In this document: positions 46,249 to 54,836 of the stretch, piece by piece | Position numbering within the stretch: the first letter of the stretch is position 1 | Layout of the letters: every line of letters begins with the position of its first letter | Assembly (NCBI RefSeq): GCF_014904795.1 | Contig: NZ_JACZFS010000063.1 | Coordinates: 1-59,162, forward strand | Length of the DNA stretch: 59,162 bases | From: Nisaea nitritireducens | GTDB taxonomy: Bacteria; Pseudomonadota; Alphaproteobacteria; Thalassobaculales; Thalassobaculaceae | Direction of reading: 5' to 3' | Notes under the pieces: generated by a model | What the model saw: the letters and a program-made list of their open reading frames with translations, nothing else | Database searches by the model: none | Told to the model about the DNA's origin: nothing | Program-made: the position numbers and the translations under genes

Positions 46249-46641
46249 ATGCCACGTGAAATCCGAACGATCATCCTGAGCGACGCCGAACTGAAGGGTG
46301 CGATCGATTCTTTCCGGCGAGTCCACAAGGAGCTTCTGCCGCCCGGCACCGTGCATGGGATTGAAGCGCAGCCGGATGGCAGCATTCTGATCGCCATAGA
46401 GATGAAGTTTGGCCCGAACATCCGCAATGACAGCTTTATTCTTGAGCAGCAGCATGTGGTCGAGGCTTTTGTAAGATTCTGCATTGAAACCAACATCATC
46501 ATCCCGCGCAGCGGCACCAAGAAGATTGTGCGGACCGATAAGGAGTGGATTCTCGAAATTCGCTTGAAGAGCAACGAGATGGCCCATCAGGCTGCCTATG
46601 CGGAATTGAAGAAACAGGAACTAAAGGGACGGGCGACTTAA
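46249..46641 (+). CDS. Hypothetical protein
   Basis: 130 residues starting MPREIRTIILSDAELKGAIDSF. The start at 46249 is favoured because the longer frame from 46189 begins with an unusual Arg/Ser-rich stretch. Not recognised. The pattern is alternating beta/alpha with an FRRVHKELLPPGTVHGIEAQ segment and a highly charged helical end; no signal peptide or membrane helix. Upstream and downstream gaps lack the 86-bp repeat. Confidence 0.65.
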   Translation: MPREIRTIILSDAELKGAIDSFRRVHKELLPPGTVHGIEAQPDGSILIAIEMKFGPNIRNDSFILEQQHVVEAFVRFCIETNIIIPRSGTKKIVRTDKEWILEIRLKSNEMAHQAAYAELKKQELKGRAT

Positions 46642-46684
46642 CGCCCAAGTTTCCTTCTTCCCCTAATTCCCGGAGAAAGCCCCG

Positions 46685-47353
46685 TCAGTCGTGCAGCGCG
46701 AACATCATCGCGTAGAGCCCGGCATCCACGTGCTTCGCGCCGCGCTCGGCAAGGCCGTCGACGATCCCCGCTTCCTTGAGGGCGGCTTCGACGAAGACCC
46801 GGTCGGTGCCTTCGATCACCGCTGTGAACGGCGCCTCGCCGTCTTTGCTCTTGCGGATCGACTGCTCGCCGGTCCCGGCCAGCGAGCGGCCCATATCGGC
46901 CTGCCAGTGCTGCACCCTTGTGATGCCTTCGCGATTGCGCAGGTCATGCAGGGCGGCACCGGCGAGCCAGCGGGCAATCGCCTCCGGATCCCCCGTGCTC
47001 GGATCGTAGCGCACGGTCGCGACGACCGAGCCGAGAACCTCACCGCTGCAGAACCGCACCCGGTTGGTCGCGCGCACGAAATTACGGAATTCCTGCATCA
47101 TCCGGGACGTCCATTCCGTCGGATTGTCGAGCGCGTGGCGATAGACCGGATCGTCGAAACAGGCCAGGCCCTCGACATCGTAGGCCGCGAGATACCTGTG
47201 CTTGCCCCGGCCGAGCTTGCGATACCGCCGCCCGTTCCGCCACCCCGGCATGCCGACCCGCTCCGGAATATGCTCGCGGTGGTACCACTCGCTGAACTCG
47301 GCATCGCATTCAGGCGTCGTGTCGCCCCATACCGCCATCACCGCGTCTGTCAT
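46685..47353 (-). CDS. Dimeric alpha-beta-barrel protein (DUF4286/EthD-like)
   Basis: 222 residues. Two similar halves: each starts with a beta strand and a conserved acidic loop (MAVWGDTTPECDAEFSEWYHREHIPERVGMPGW... and a second around VVATVRYDPSTGDPEAIARWL). The WY(H/N)xEHIPER pattern is typical of ferredoxin-like dimeric alpha-beta barrel proteins grouped as DUF4286 or EthD-like. Some members act in degradation pathways. 188 nt upstream of a VOC protein gene on the same strand. Confidence 0.7.
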   Translation of the reverse strand: MTDAVMAVWGDTTPECDAEFSEWYHREHIPERVGMPGWRNGRRYRKLGRGKHRYLAAYDVEGLACFDDPVYRHALDNPTEWTSRMMQEFRNFVRATNRVRFCSGEVLGSVVATVRYDPSTGDPEAIARWLAGAALHDLRNREGITRVQHWQADMGRSLAGTGEQSIRKSKDGEAPFTAVIEGTDRVFVEAALKEAGIVDGLAERGAKHVDAGLYAMMFALHD

Positions 47354-47540
47354 GTGTGTGTTTCCTCCCGGTCAGTGCCGTTTTTCCGGCATTCGCGTTG
47401 AAGCGGGTTGTTCGCCGCTGATGGGCGGGAGTATCGCCCGGTTGCGGGTCTGCCGGAAGCGGGAACGGCACGGAGTTTTGCCTGGCCGGTTGATGGACGG
47501 TGTGTCACCTGAATCCCTGTTCCCGTCCGCAGATGCCGCA

Positions 47541-48365
47541 TCACAGACGCTGGTTGATCTCGATCAGGTTGAACGACGGGTCGTAGACGTAGACCTGATG
47601 ATAGCCGGTCATCGCATAGGTTCCCGCGTCGGAATAAACGATCCCGGCTTCCTGCAGTCGCTGCATCACGGCGTGGATGTCCTGGACGCGGAAAGCAGGG
47701 TGGCCGCCTATCGAGGGGTTGTGGGCGAAACCGTTGCGCTGACCGAACCCGGCGTCCGGCCGGATGACGTGCAGGCCCCTGTTCTCTCTGCCGAGATCAA
47801 GAACCGCGAGTTCGTCCGGGTCGATGCTGAAATTCCCCATGTCCGTCGGCGCTTTCCAGGTGCCTTCGATCATTGCAGCCGTCCTGGTAAAGAAACCAAC
47901 TGTCGCCCGAACGTCGTGCGCCTGAAGATTGACATGATGCAGGATCCAGCCATCGGCATCGGTCACGCTCTGCATGTCGTTCCGCTCGGTGAAACCGATC
48001 AGATTCATCGACGGGTCGTAACAGAAGAGCTGCCGGTCGAGGCCGGGGAAAAGCCCATCGATCCGGGAGCTGGAAATGCCCGCACTGTCCAACGTGCCTT
48101 GCACCGCGTTCAGGTCTGGCACGGCAATGGTCGCGGATTTTTCCATGAGGGGGTTATGCAGGAGGTGCCGTTCCAGCGCGAACCCAGGATCGGGCTGGAA
48201 CAGCGACAGGCTCTGAAAGCCGTTGGAGAAGGAGTGGGGGGCTGCGTCCGGCGCCGGTGGCAGGCCGACTATGTCCGCATAGAAGCGTGCCGCCGCGCCC
48301 CTGTCATGCACGCAAAGCCCGACATGAGCGATCTCCCAGGTGACGTCGCGATTTCCTGTCGGCAT
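47541..48365 (-). CDS. VOC (glyoxalase/dioxygenase superfamily) protein
   Basis: 274 residues with two VOC modules: ~residues 8-125 (WEIAHVGLCVHDRGAAARFYADIVGL ... FCYDPSMNLIGF) and ~135-270 (WILHHVNLQAHDVRATVGFFTRTA ... VYVYDPSFNLIEINQ). The His at the start of each module and the Glu in NLIEI are the usual metal ligands; the equivalent position in module 1 reads NLIGF, so only module 2 seems to keep it. Consistent with an extradiol-dioxygenase-like or isomerase enzyme of unknown substrate. Confidence 0.85.
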   Translation of the reverse strand: MPTGNRDVTWEIAHVGLCVHDRGAAARFYADIVGLPPAPDAAPHSFSNGFQSLSLFQPDPGFALERHLLHNPLMEKSATIAVPDLNAVQGTLDSAGISSSRIDGLFPGLDRQLFCYDPSMNLIGFTERNDMQSVTDADGWILHHVNLQAHDVRATVGFFTRTAAMIEGTWKAPTDMGNFSIDPDELAVLDLGRENRGLHVIRPDAGFGQRNGFAHNPSIGGHPAFRVQDIHAVMQRLQEAGIVYSDAGTYAMTGYHQVYVYDPSFNLIEINQRL

Positions 48366-48429
48366 TTAATCCTCTCCTTGCGAAATAACGAACTAAGGGG
48401 ACATGACACTTTATTCGCCCGCCGCAATT

Positions 48430-48515
48430 CGTCATCCCGGACTTGATCCGGGATCTCCTGATGAAGGTCCTCGCCCCACGATCCCCTAGGTCCCGGCTCT
48501 CGGGCCGGGATGACG
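48430..48515. repeat. 86-bp palindromic repeat, copy 5
   Basis: CGTCATCCCGGACTTGATCCGGGAT left half and TCCCGGCTCTCGGGCCGGGATGACG right half; ends perfectly inverted. Upstream of the VOC gene. Confidence 0.9.
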
Positions 48516-48587
48516 GAGATTGAGAGAGGCGCGAGATTTATCCCCGCCACCTGGAAATTCAGTCGTGCACCCCTCTATTCGGCAGGA

Positions 48588-49556
48588 TCAAACCGTCAAA
48601 ATCGTCGACCCCGTCGTCTCCCGTGCCTCAAGCGCGCGGTGGGCCTCGGCGGCGTCCTTCAGGGCGTAGGTCTGGTTGATCTCGATCTTCACGCCTTCAC
48701 GGATCTTGTCGAACAAGGCGCCCGCAATATCGAGGGTCAGCTCCCGCGTCGCCGTGTGCGGGGCAAGACCCGGACGGGTGAAGTAGAGTGCCTTGCCGGC
48801 CAGCAGTTTCGGCTCGACCGCCGGTGCGGGTCCGGAGGCGGCGCCGAAATGCACCAGCGTGCCGAAGCGGGCCAGAGACCCGAGCGAGCCCTCATAGACA
48901 GCGGCGCCGACGCCGTCATAGACCACCGAAACGCCCTCGCCGCCGGTGATATCCATCACCCGGGCCTGGAAGTCGTCACGCGTATAGACAATCGGATGAT
49001 CGCAGCCATGCGCCCTGGCAATCTCCGCCTTCTCGTCGGAACCGACGGTCCCGATCACCGTGGCGCCGATCTTTTTCAGCCATTGGCAGGCAATCGTTCC
49101 GACACCGCCGGCAGCGGCATGCAGCAGGACGGTCTGGCCTGCCTGTACCGGAAAGGTGCGGCGCACAAGGTAGGACACCGTCAGCCCCTTCAGCATGGAC
49201 CCCGCGGCCTGCGCGTCGCTGATATCGTCCCGCAGGGGGATCAGCCGTTCGGCCGGGTAGATCCGTTCCTCGGCATAGGCGCCGGGTGTGCCCATGACAT
49301 AGCCGACACGATCACCCACCTTGACGGTCTCGACACCCGCGCCGACGGCTTCGACGACCCCGGCGGCCTCCATGCCGATTGAGGCGGGCAGATCGAGTTT
49401 ATAGCTGCCGGACCGCTGATAAACGTCGATATAGTTCAGCCCGACAACGGTCTGGCGCAGGCGCACCTCGCCCGGCCCCGGATCCCCGACAGCGATCTCC
49501 TCGAAGCGCATCACTTCGGGACCACCGTGTTCGTGGATAACAATTGCATGGGCCAT
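48588..49556 (-). CDS. NADPH:quinone reductase, zeta-crystallin type
   Basis: 322 residues from the ATG at 49556 (GGGAGATCC upstream). Zinc-less MDR: GroES-like N-domain (HEHGGPEVMRFEEIAVGDPGPGEVRLRQTVVGLNYIDVYQRSGSYKL), nucleotide-binding HAAAGGVGTIACQWLKKIGATVIGTVGS and C-terminal LDIAGALFDKIREGVKIEINQTYALKDAAEAHRALEAR. Reduces quinones with NADPH. The canonical NYID/DVY segment matches Qor. Confidence 0.92.
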   Translation of the reverse strand: MAHAIVIHEHGGPEVMRFEEIAVGDPGPGEVRLRQTVVGLNYIDVYQRSGSYKLDLPASIGMEAAGVVEAVGAGVETVKVGDRVGYVMGTPGAYAEERIYPAERLIPLRDDISDAQAAGSMLKGLTVSYLVRRTFPVQAGQTVLLHAAAGGVGTIACQWLKKIGATVIGTVGSDEKAEIARAHGCDHPIVYTRDDFQARVMDITGGEGVSVVYDGVGAAVYEGSLGSLARFGTLVHFGAASGPAPAVEPKLLAGKALYFTRPGLAPHTATRELTLDIAGALFDKIREGVKIEINQTYALKDAAEAHRALEARETTGSTILTV

Positions 49557-49708
49557 GGCCGTGGATCTCCCTGGAACTCGATTTTGGTTGTTGCTGTGCG
49601 GGTCATGGGGTGCCGCTTGGGGTGCACTGTCCGCCCCGCCAGCATCATGGGTCAATGCACGGTTCCATGTGGCGGCAAAAAGTCCGTCACCCCGAACCCT
49701 CCCTCCGT

Positions 49709-49792
49709 CGTCATCCCGGACCCCGATCCGGGACCTTTCGGCGGGTACGGCCCGATGTTCGGCAAGGTCCCGGCTCTGCAGCCGGGATGACG
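49709..49792. repeat. 84-bp palindromic repeat, copy 6
   Basis: CGTCATCCCGGACCCCGATCCGGGA left half and GTCCCGGCTCTGCAGCCGGGATGACG right half. In the gap before the M20 peptidase gene. Confidence 0.88.
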
Positions 49793-49808
49793 ATCGAGGA
49801 AAGTGCTC

Positions 49809-50942
49809 TCAGGTCAGCGTGGCCAGCAGGCCGGCCATCAGTTTGCCCCTCTCGGCGAGGCTCTCAATCTCGATATGCTCATCCAGCGTATGCAGTCCGG
49901 CGCCGCGCACGCCGAGGGAGTCGAGAGTCGGGATGCCCATCGCGCCGGTGAAATTGCCGTCCGAGCCGCCGCCCGCCATATGGGCCGTGATCTCGAATCC
50001 CAGACCCGCGGCGAGGCTCTTTGCATGCTCGAACAGGGCCTTGTCGGCGGCGCTCGGCTCCCACATCGGACGCGTGACGCCGCGCGCGACGTTAAAACCG
50101 ACGTCTCCGTCCGGATCGTGCAGAGCCAGCATCTTCTCGACGCCCGCATCCAGATCATTCTGCCGCTTGGCCATGGACAGCGCCTCGGCCGCGCAGCCCG
50201 AGGGCACGCAATTGACGTGGAGCTGGTCCGAGACCACGCAGCCGACTGAAAAGGTGCAGCTATCGGTGCTCATCTCCTCGATCTCAAGGATGCGCCGGGC
50301 CATTTCCCGCACCGCTGAGCGCCCGAGGCGCGGATCGACGCCCGCATGGATCGGGGTGCCGGTCGTCCTCAGGTTGAAGCGCGCAATGGCATAGCGGCCC
50401 CAGACGAGGCCGCCATCGGGGCGGGCCGGCTCGGGGACGAGCACGTATTTCTGGCTCTTCGCCGTGGCCTCGATCAGCTCCCGGGTCGCGGGCGTGCCGA
50501 TCTCCTCGTCCGGGGTGAACAGCACGGTCACGGGCAGCGGCGTCTCGATCTGCGCCGCAGCCAGTTGCCGGATAGCCTCCAGCGACAGGTAGTTGCCGCC
50601 CTTCATGTCCTGAATGCCGGGCCCCCAGCACTTCCCGCCCTCACGCCGGTAGGGGAGGTGGGCGAGCGTGCCGACGGGATGCACCGTATCCATGTGACCG
50701 GCGATCAGGATGCCCGGCGCCCCCGCCTTCGGGTGCGGGAAGGTGGCGCGCACGCAGCCGCCGAGGCCCATGCGCCCGGGAATGCGCTCGATCCTGGCGC
50801 CCATGGAAGCGAGGTCATAGCTCGCAAGGTCGATCATCCGGTCCACCGCCGCCGCGTCATGGGTCGGGCTCTCGCATTCGATCCACGGGCGGAGGCCTGT
50901 GCACATGGCATCGGAGTCGAAGGGCAGGGCGTTGAAGTCCAT
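49809..50942 (-). CDS. M20-family metallopeptidase/amidohydrolase (carboxypeptidase G2-like)
   Basis: 377 residues from the ATG at 50942 (GGAGA upstream). Zinc-binding HMDTVHPVGT, the KGG metal-site segment (QDMKGGNYLSLEAI), catalytic Glu in VLFTPDEEIGTPATRELIE, and the distal His in MAGGGSDGNFTGAMGIPTLDSLGVRGAGLHTLDEHIEI. Cytoplasmic; cleaves acyl-amino acid or peptide bonds, substrate unknown. Confidence 0.88.
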   Translation of the reverse strand: MDFNALPFDSDAMCTGLRPWIECESPTHDAAAVDRMIDLASYDLASMGARIERIPGRMGLGGCVRATFPHPKAGAPGILIAGHMDTVHPVGTLAHLPYRREGGKCWGPGIQDMKGGNYLSLEAIRQLAAAQIETPLPVTVLFTPDEEIGTPATRELIEATAKSQKYVLVPEPARPDGGLVWGRYAIARFNLRTTGTPIHAGVDPRLGRSAVREMARRILEIEEMSTDSCTFSVGCVVSDQLHVNCVPSGCAAEALSMAKRQNDLDAGVEKMLALHDPDGDVGFNVARGVTRPMWEPSAADKALFEHAKSLAAGLGFEITAHMAGGGSDGNFTGAMGIPTLDSLGVRGAGLHTLDEHIEIESLAERGKLMAGLLATLT

Positions 50943-51346
50943 GGGGTTCTCCGCTGTTTGGGGAATGAGGGGGGCATGATACGCAACTCGCTGACCGAAA
51001 TCCGTCATCCTAGGCTTGGTTTGGGATCCATATGACCACTGTCACGGCTCTATGAAAAGCCGGGTCCCCGCTCTCCGGCCGGGATTACTGTTGAGGAGGA
51101 GAATGAGGAATTGGGCAACGCAGGCCTGAGCCTGGCCAGGATCCCGTGGCTGCGGAGTTAACGGGCGAATTGAGTCGCGTGTCCCCAAAATTCCCTGGTC
51201 CCCTTAATCGCATCCGATTTTACCTTAGGGGAGTGGGAGTCTCGTGTTTCTAAGTGTACTAATTTACGGAAATATGGGATCCATAGACGCGTCTGGAATT
51301 AATTTTCTAATGGCCTCGCGTCTGATCATGAAGGAAGGAAATTGAC
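50943..51346. other. Intergenic region with repeat copy 7 and AT-rich segment
   Basis: 404 nt. Repeat copy 7 occupies 51003-51089. From ~51180 base composition turns AT-rich (many A/T runs, e.g. ggaattaattttctaatgg), unlike the rest of the window, and continues into the next gene. No RNA or other coding region recognised. Confidence 0.5.
51003..51089. repeat. Palindromic repeat, copy 7 (diverged)
   Basis: CGTCATCCTAGGCTTGGTTTGGGATCC left half, TCCCCGCTCTCCGGCCGGGATTACTG right half. Same ~87-bp length but with substitutions that weaken the left hairpin, suggesting age. Confidence 0.75.
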
Positions 51347-51613
51347 ATGAAGTTAGTACTCGCTACGGGAGACGAAATTGAAATTATTGGGCCGGTCTTA
51401 AAGAATACCAGGGACGGCATTTTTATTAGTCATCATGAATTTAACGCCAATATCAATGGTACTTCTGTGGTTATTTCTTCAGATGATCTTGACGGTGCAG
51501 AATTTCCTGAAGATTTTGATGATGAAGTGATTAAGTCATTCGATGATACTCTGCCAGATGTCTTAAGTAACTGGAAAAAAATGTGTCGTCTCTACGCTAA
51601 ATTCAAAAAATAG
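51347..51613 (+). CDS. Orphan AT-rich hypothetical protein
   Basis: 88 residues (MKLVLATGDEIEIIGPVLKN...) with AAGGAAGGAAATT just upstream. Codon use is strikingly AT-rich (att, aaa, gat, ttt), unlike all neighbours. Strongly acidic (DDLDGAEFPEDFDDE around residues 46-60) with a Lys-rich end. No family recognised. A recently acquired gene, possibly a small regulator or immunity-type protein; the function is not known. Confidence 0.6.
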   Translation: MKLVLATGDEIEIIGPVLKNTRDGIFISHHEFNANINGTSVVISSDDLDGAEFPEDFDDEVIKSFDDTLPDVLSNWKKMCRLYAKFKK

Positions 51614-51699
51614 TCTTAGGGCAATAGTATATTGGAGTGTTCTTCCGATATTTAGTGTTGAGTTGAGGGCGCGAGCCACTCAATTCGCCTACCGCAATC

Positions 51700-51784
51700 C
51701 TTCGCCTTGGGCCTGATCCGGGATCTATATCGCCGCTGTCACAGTCCACGAAAGCTGGGTCCCGGCTCTCCGGCCGGGATGACG
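51700..51784. repeat. Palindromic repeat, copy 8 (left end decayed)
   Basis: Left half CTTCGCCTTGGGCCTGATCCGGGAT has lost the CGTCAT terminus; right half CTGGGTCCCGGCTCTCCGGCCGGGATGACG is intact. Between the orphan gene and the reactivase gene end. Confidence 0.75.
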
Positions 51785-51816
51785 ACCGTGTGGGATGGAG
51801 CGCCGCCGGTGCAAAC

Positions 51817-53871
51817 CTACCCCCGCCGCCGTCTCCGCCGTCCGCCTTCTTCTCCCGATTTCACCGCCACCCTTGGCGCCGGCATCTTCACTGCCGCTGA
51901 CAGTTTCGGATACGGGTCCGTCTTGTGCGGCAGGGCCATGGCGCCGACGAAATGTTCCTGGAAGCGAGGCTCGACGGCGGTCTCGACCTTTTCGATGGTC
52001 CGTACGACCCACTCGATTTCCTTGCGGGCCTGACCGTTCAGCAGGGCGATGCGGGCGCCGGTGCCCGCCGCGTTGCCGACCGACACGACGTTTTCCAGCT
52101 CGCAATCCGGGATCATGCCGAGGACCATGGCGTATTTCGGGTCGATATGGCTGCCGAAGGCGCCGGCCAGCACCACCCGGTCGACGCTGTCCACCCCGAG
52201 CCGGTCCATCAGCAGGCGGGAGCCTGCATAGAGCGCCGCCTTGGCGAGCTGGATGGCCCGCACGTCGCCTTGCGTCACCGAAACCGTGTCGCTGATCCGG
52301 TAGGAGAAGGTGCGGCCGTCCGGGAAGACGCGGTCTGACTTTGCCGCCAGCGCGCCGTCGATCATGCCGTCAGTGGTGATCATGCCGGCCAGGAACATCT
52401 CGCCGATGGCCTCGATAATGCCGGAGCCGCAGACGCCGCTGATGCCGAGTTCGGCGACTGTCTCCTCGAAGCCGTCCTCGTCCGACCAGCGGTCGGTGCC
52501 GATGATCTGGAAGCGCGGCTCCAGCGTCTCGGGATCGATCCGCACCCGCTCGATGGCGCCGGGGGCGGCGCGCTGGCCGCTGGAGATCTGGGCGCCCTCG
52601 AAGGCCGGGCCGGTCGGGCTGGAACAGGCGAGCAGCCGGTCCCGGTTGCCGAGCACGATCTCCGCATTGGTGCCGACATCGACGATCAGGGTGACCTCGT
52701 CCCGCTTGTAGGGCGTTTCGGACAGCACCACGGCGGCGGTGTCCGCGCCGACATGGCCGGCGATGCAGGGCAGGGCATAGACCCGGGCGCCGGGATGCAG
52801 ATAAAGATCCATCTCGGCCGCGGTTAGCTCGACAGCGGTATCGACGGTCAGCGCGAAGGGCGCGCCGCCCAGCTCCGTCGGATCGATGCCGAGCATCAAA
52901 TGATGCATCACCGGGTTGCCGACGAACACCAGATCGACGATCTCGTCCGATCCGGCGCCGATCTCGGCCGCCGTCTGGGTTGCCAGATAATTCACAGCCT
53001 CGCGCACGACGCGGGTCATTTCCTCGTCGCCGCCGGGATTCATCATGACGTAGGAAACCCGGCTCATCAGATCCTCGCCGAAGCGGATCTGCGGGTTCAT
53101 GGTGCCGGCGGACGACAGCACCTTGCCGGTCGCCAGATCGCAGAGATGGCCGGACATGGTGGTGGAGCCGATATCGACGGCGAGGCCGTAGATCTTCTCC
53201 CGGAAGCCCGGCCAGACGCCGACCACCCGGTCATTGCCCCGAAGCGCGACGGTGACCTTCCAGGCGCCGTCGCGCAGGGCTTTCTGCAGACTGGTCATGA
53301 CCGCGTAATCGCAACTCACATCGTCGGCGATGCCCCAGTTCGGCCATTGCTCGCGCAGGCTCTCGCACAGCCGGCGGAAGTCGCTCGACTGATCATGCAG
53401 GTCGGGCTCGCGCACATCGACATAATGCAGGTGGGTGACCGGCCGGATCTCGATATCCCGGACTTCGGCCCGCTTGCGCACGACCTGCCGGTGGACCTGG
53501 CTTTCCGGCGGAATGTCGATGACGCAATTGGCCAGCACCTTGGCATTGCAGCCAAGGCGGCGGCCAGGTTTCAGGCCGCGCTTCTCGGCGTAGCGCTGCT
53601 CGGACTTGGTCGTCTCGCTGATGCTGCTGGCGCGCGAGGTGATCTGGAACTTGGCGAACTCACCCTCGGAAAGCTGGATCTGGCAGCGCCCGCACATGGA
53701 GCGCCCGCCACAGACGGAATCGAGATCGACGCCGAGGGAGCGGGCGGCGTCGAGCACGGTGGTTTCGGGCGGCACGAAACCGCGCCGTCCGGAGGGCGTG
53801 AAGACGACATAGACGTCCTCGGGGGTGTCGTCCTGCCGGATATCCGAGGCCGCGTCAGCCGGTGCGTTCAT
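51817..53871 (-). CDS. Corrinoid-activation/reactivation ASKHA protein (DUF4445, 2Fe-2S)
   Basis: 684 residues from the ATG at 53871. N-terminal 2Fe-2S ferredoxin domain: Cys54-x5-Cys60-x2-Cys63 (VCGGRSMCGRC) and Cys108 (RRLGCNAKV). Then the ASKHA ATPase core of RamA-like corrinoid reactivators: GLAVDIGSTTMSGHL, LVFVGNPVMHHL, LIVDVGTNAEIVLGNRD, ACSSPTGPAFEGAQISSGQRAAPGAIE, SGVCGSGIIEA and VVLAGAFGSHIDP. It reduces inactive cob(II)alamin on a corrinoid protein. Ends with a run of six Arg. Same strand as the methyltransferase, 22 nt downstream of it. Confidence 0.93.
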   Translation of the reverse strand: MNAPADAASDIRQDDTPEDVYVVFTPSGRRGFVPPETTVLDAARSLGVDLDSVCGGRSMCGRCQIQLSEGEFAKFQITSRASSISETTKSEQRYAEKRGLKPGRRLGCNAKVLANCVIDIPPESQVHRQVVRKRAEVRDIEIRPVTHLHYVDVREPDLHDQSSDFRRLCESLREQWPNWGIADDVSCDYAVMTSLQKALRDGAWKVTVALRGNDRVVGVWPGFREKIYGLAVDIGSTTMSGHLCDLATGKVLSSAGTMNPQIRFGEDLMSRVSYVMMNPGGDEEMTRVVREAVNYLATQTAAEIGAGSDEIVDLVFVGNPVMHHLMLGIDPTELGGAPFALTVDTAVELTAAEMDLYLHPGARVYALPCIAGHVGADTAAVVLSETPYKRDEVTLIVDVGTNAEIVLGNRDRLLACSSPTGPAFEGAQISSGQRAAPGAIERVRIDPETLEPRFQIIGTDRWSDEDGFEETVAELGISGVCGSGIIEAIGEMFLAGMITTDGMIDGALAAKSDRVFPDGRTFSYRISDTVSVTQGDVRAIQLAKAALYAGSRLLMDRLGVDSVDRVVLAGAFGSHIDPKYAMVLGMIPDCELENVVSVGNAAGTGARIALLNGQARKEIEWVVRTIEKVETAVEPRFQEHFVGAMALPHKTDPYPKLSAAVKMPAPRVAVKSGEEGGRRRRRRG

Positions 53872-53893
53872 GGCGTCACTTTCATGGTGCCGT

Positions 53894-54799
53894 CTAGGCC
53901 CTGCGGCGGCGGCGCTCACGGCCGCCACGTGCGCCGACCGCTTCGCCTTCCGCCGGTTGCTCGCGGAAACGCTTGATCCAGCGGCGGCATTCCGGGTCGT
54001 GCCCCATCATTACGTCCGCACCCAGCACCGCGCCCATTTCCTCCGCATGCAGCGGGTTCATGATGGCGGACGTCATGCCGGCATGGATCGCCATGGAGAG
54101 GAAGGCGGCGTTCATGGCGTGCCGGTTCGGCAGGCCGAAAGAGATGTTGGAGGCGCCGCAGGTGGTATTCACCTTCAGCTCCGTGCGGAGCCGGCCGATC
54201 AGGTCAAAGGCGGAGCGGCCGGCGAGGTTGATCGCGCCGACCGGCATGATCAGCGGATCGACCACGATATCCTCGCGCGGGATGCCGTAATCGGCGGCAT
54301 GCTCGACGATCTTCTTGGCCACTTCGTAGCGCACGTTCGGGTCTTCTGAGATACCGGTCTCGTCATTCGAGATGGCGACCACGGCGGCACCGTATTTCTT
54401 CACCAGCGGGAGGACGACCTCGAGCCGTTCTTCCTCGCCTGTCACCGAGTTCACCAGCGCCTTGCCCTGATAGACGGCAAGGCCGGCTTCCAGCGCCTCG
54501 ACAATAGAGCTGTCGATGGAGAGCGGCGTGTCGGTGAGGGACTGCACCAGCTTGATGGACTCGGCGAGGATCGCCGGCTCGTCCGCCATCGGGATACCCG
54601 CATTGACGTCCAGCATATTGGCGCCGGCCTCGACCTGGGCGAGGGCGTCGGAGCGGACCCGGCTATAGTCGCCAGCGGCCATTTCCGCCGCCAGCAGCTT
54701 GCGGCCGGTCGGGTTGATGCGCTCGCCGATGACGCAGAACGGACGCTCGAAACCGATCACGATTTCCTTGGTCGCCGAGCTGATGACGGTATCGGTCAT
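53894..54799 (-). CDS. Methyltetrahydrofolate:corrinoid protein methyltransferase
   Basis: 301 residues from the ATG at 54799 (GGGAG upstream). Pterin-binding TIM barrel of the MetH/MeTr family: FCVIGERINPTGRKLL, NMLDVNAGIPMADEP, PLSIDSSIVEALEAGL, ISNDETGI, VDPLIMPVG and GASNISFGLPNRHAMNA. It moves the methyl group between a corrinoid protein and THF; in a catabolic context, from corrinoid to THF. A probable partner carrier is at 26.6 kb. Its C-terminus ends GGRERRRRRA, an Arg-rich tail also seen on the neighbouring reactivase. Confidence 0.93.
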   Translation of the reverse strand: MTDTVISSATKEIVIGFERPFCVIGERINPTGRKLLAAEMAAGDYSRVRSDALAQVEAGANMLDVNAGIPMADEPAILAESIKLVQSLTDTPLSIDSSIVEALEAGLAVYQGKALVNSVTGEEERLEVVLPLVKKYGAAVVAISNDETGISEDPNVRYEVAKKIVEHAADYGIPREDIVVDPLIMPVGAINLAGRSAFDLIGRLRTELKVNTTCGASNISFGLPNRHAMNAAFLSMAIHAGMTSAIMNPLHAEEMGAVLGADVMMGHDPECRRWIKRFREQPAEGEAVGARGGRERRRRRA

Positions 54800-54836
54800 T
54801 CCGGTTTTTCTCCCTTGATGCGGCTGATGAGACGGG

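Noticed and set aside
40005-51784. The repeated palindromes as a CRISPR array
   Set aside because: Copies are 1-3 kb apart in different intergenic gaps, are palindromic along their whole length and lack spacers of uniform size; no cas genes.
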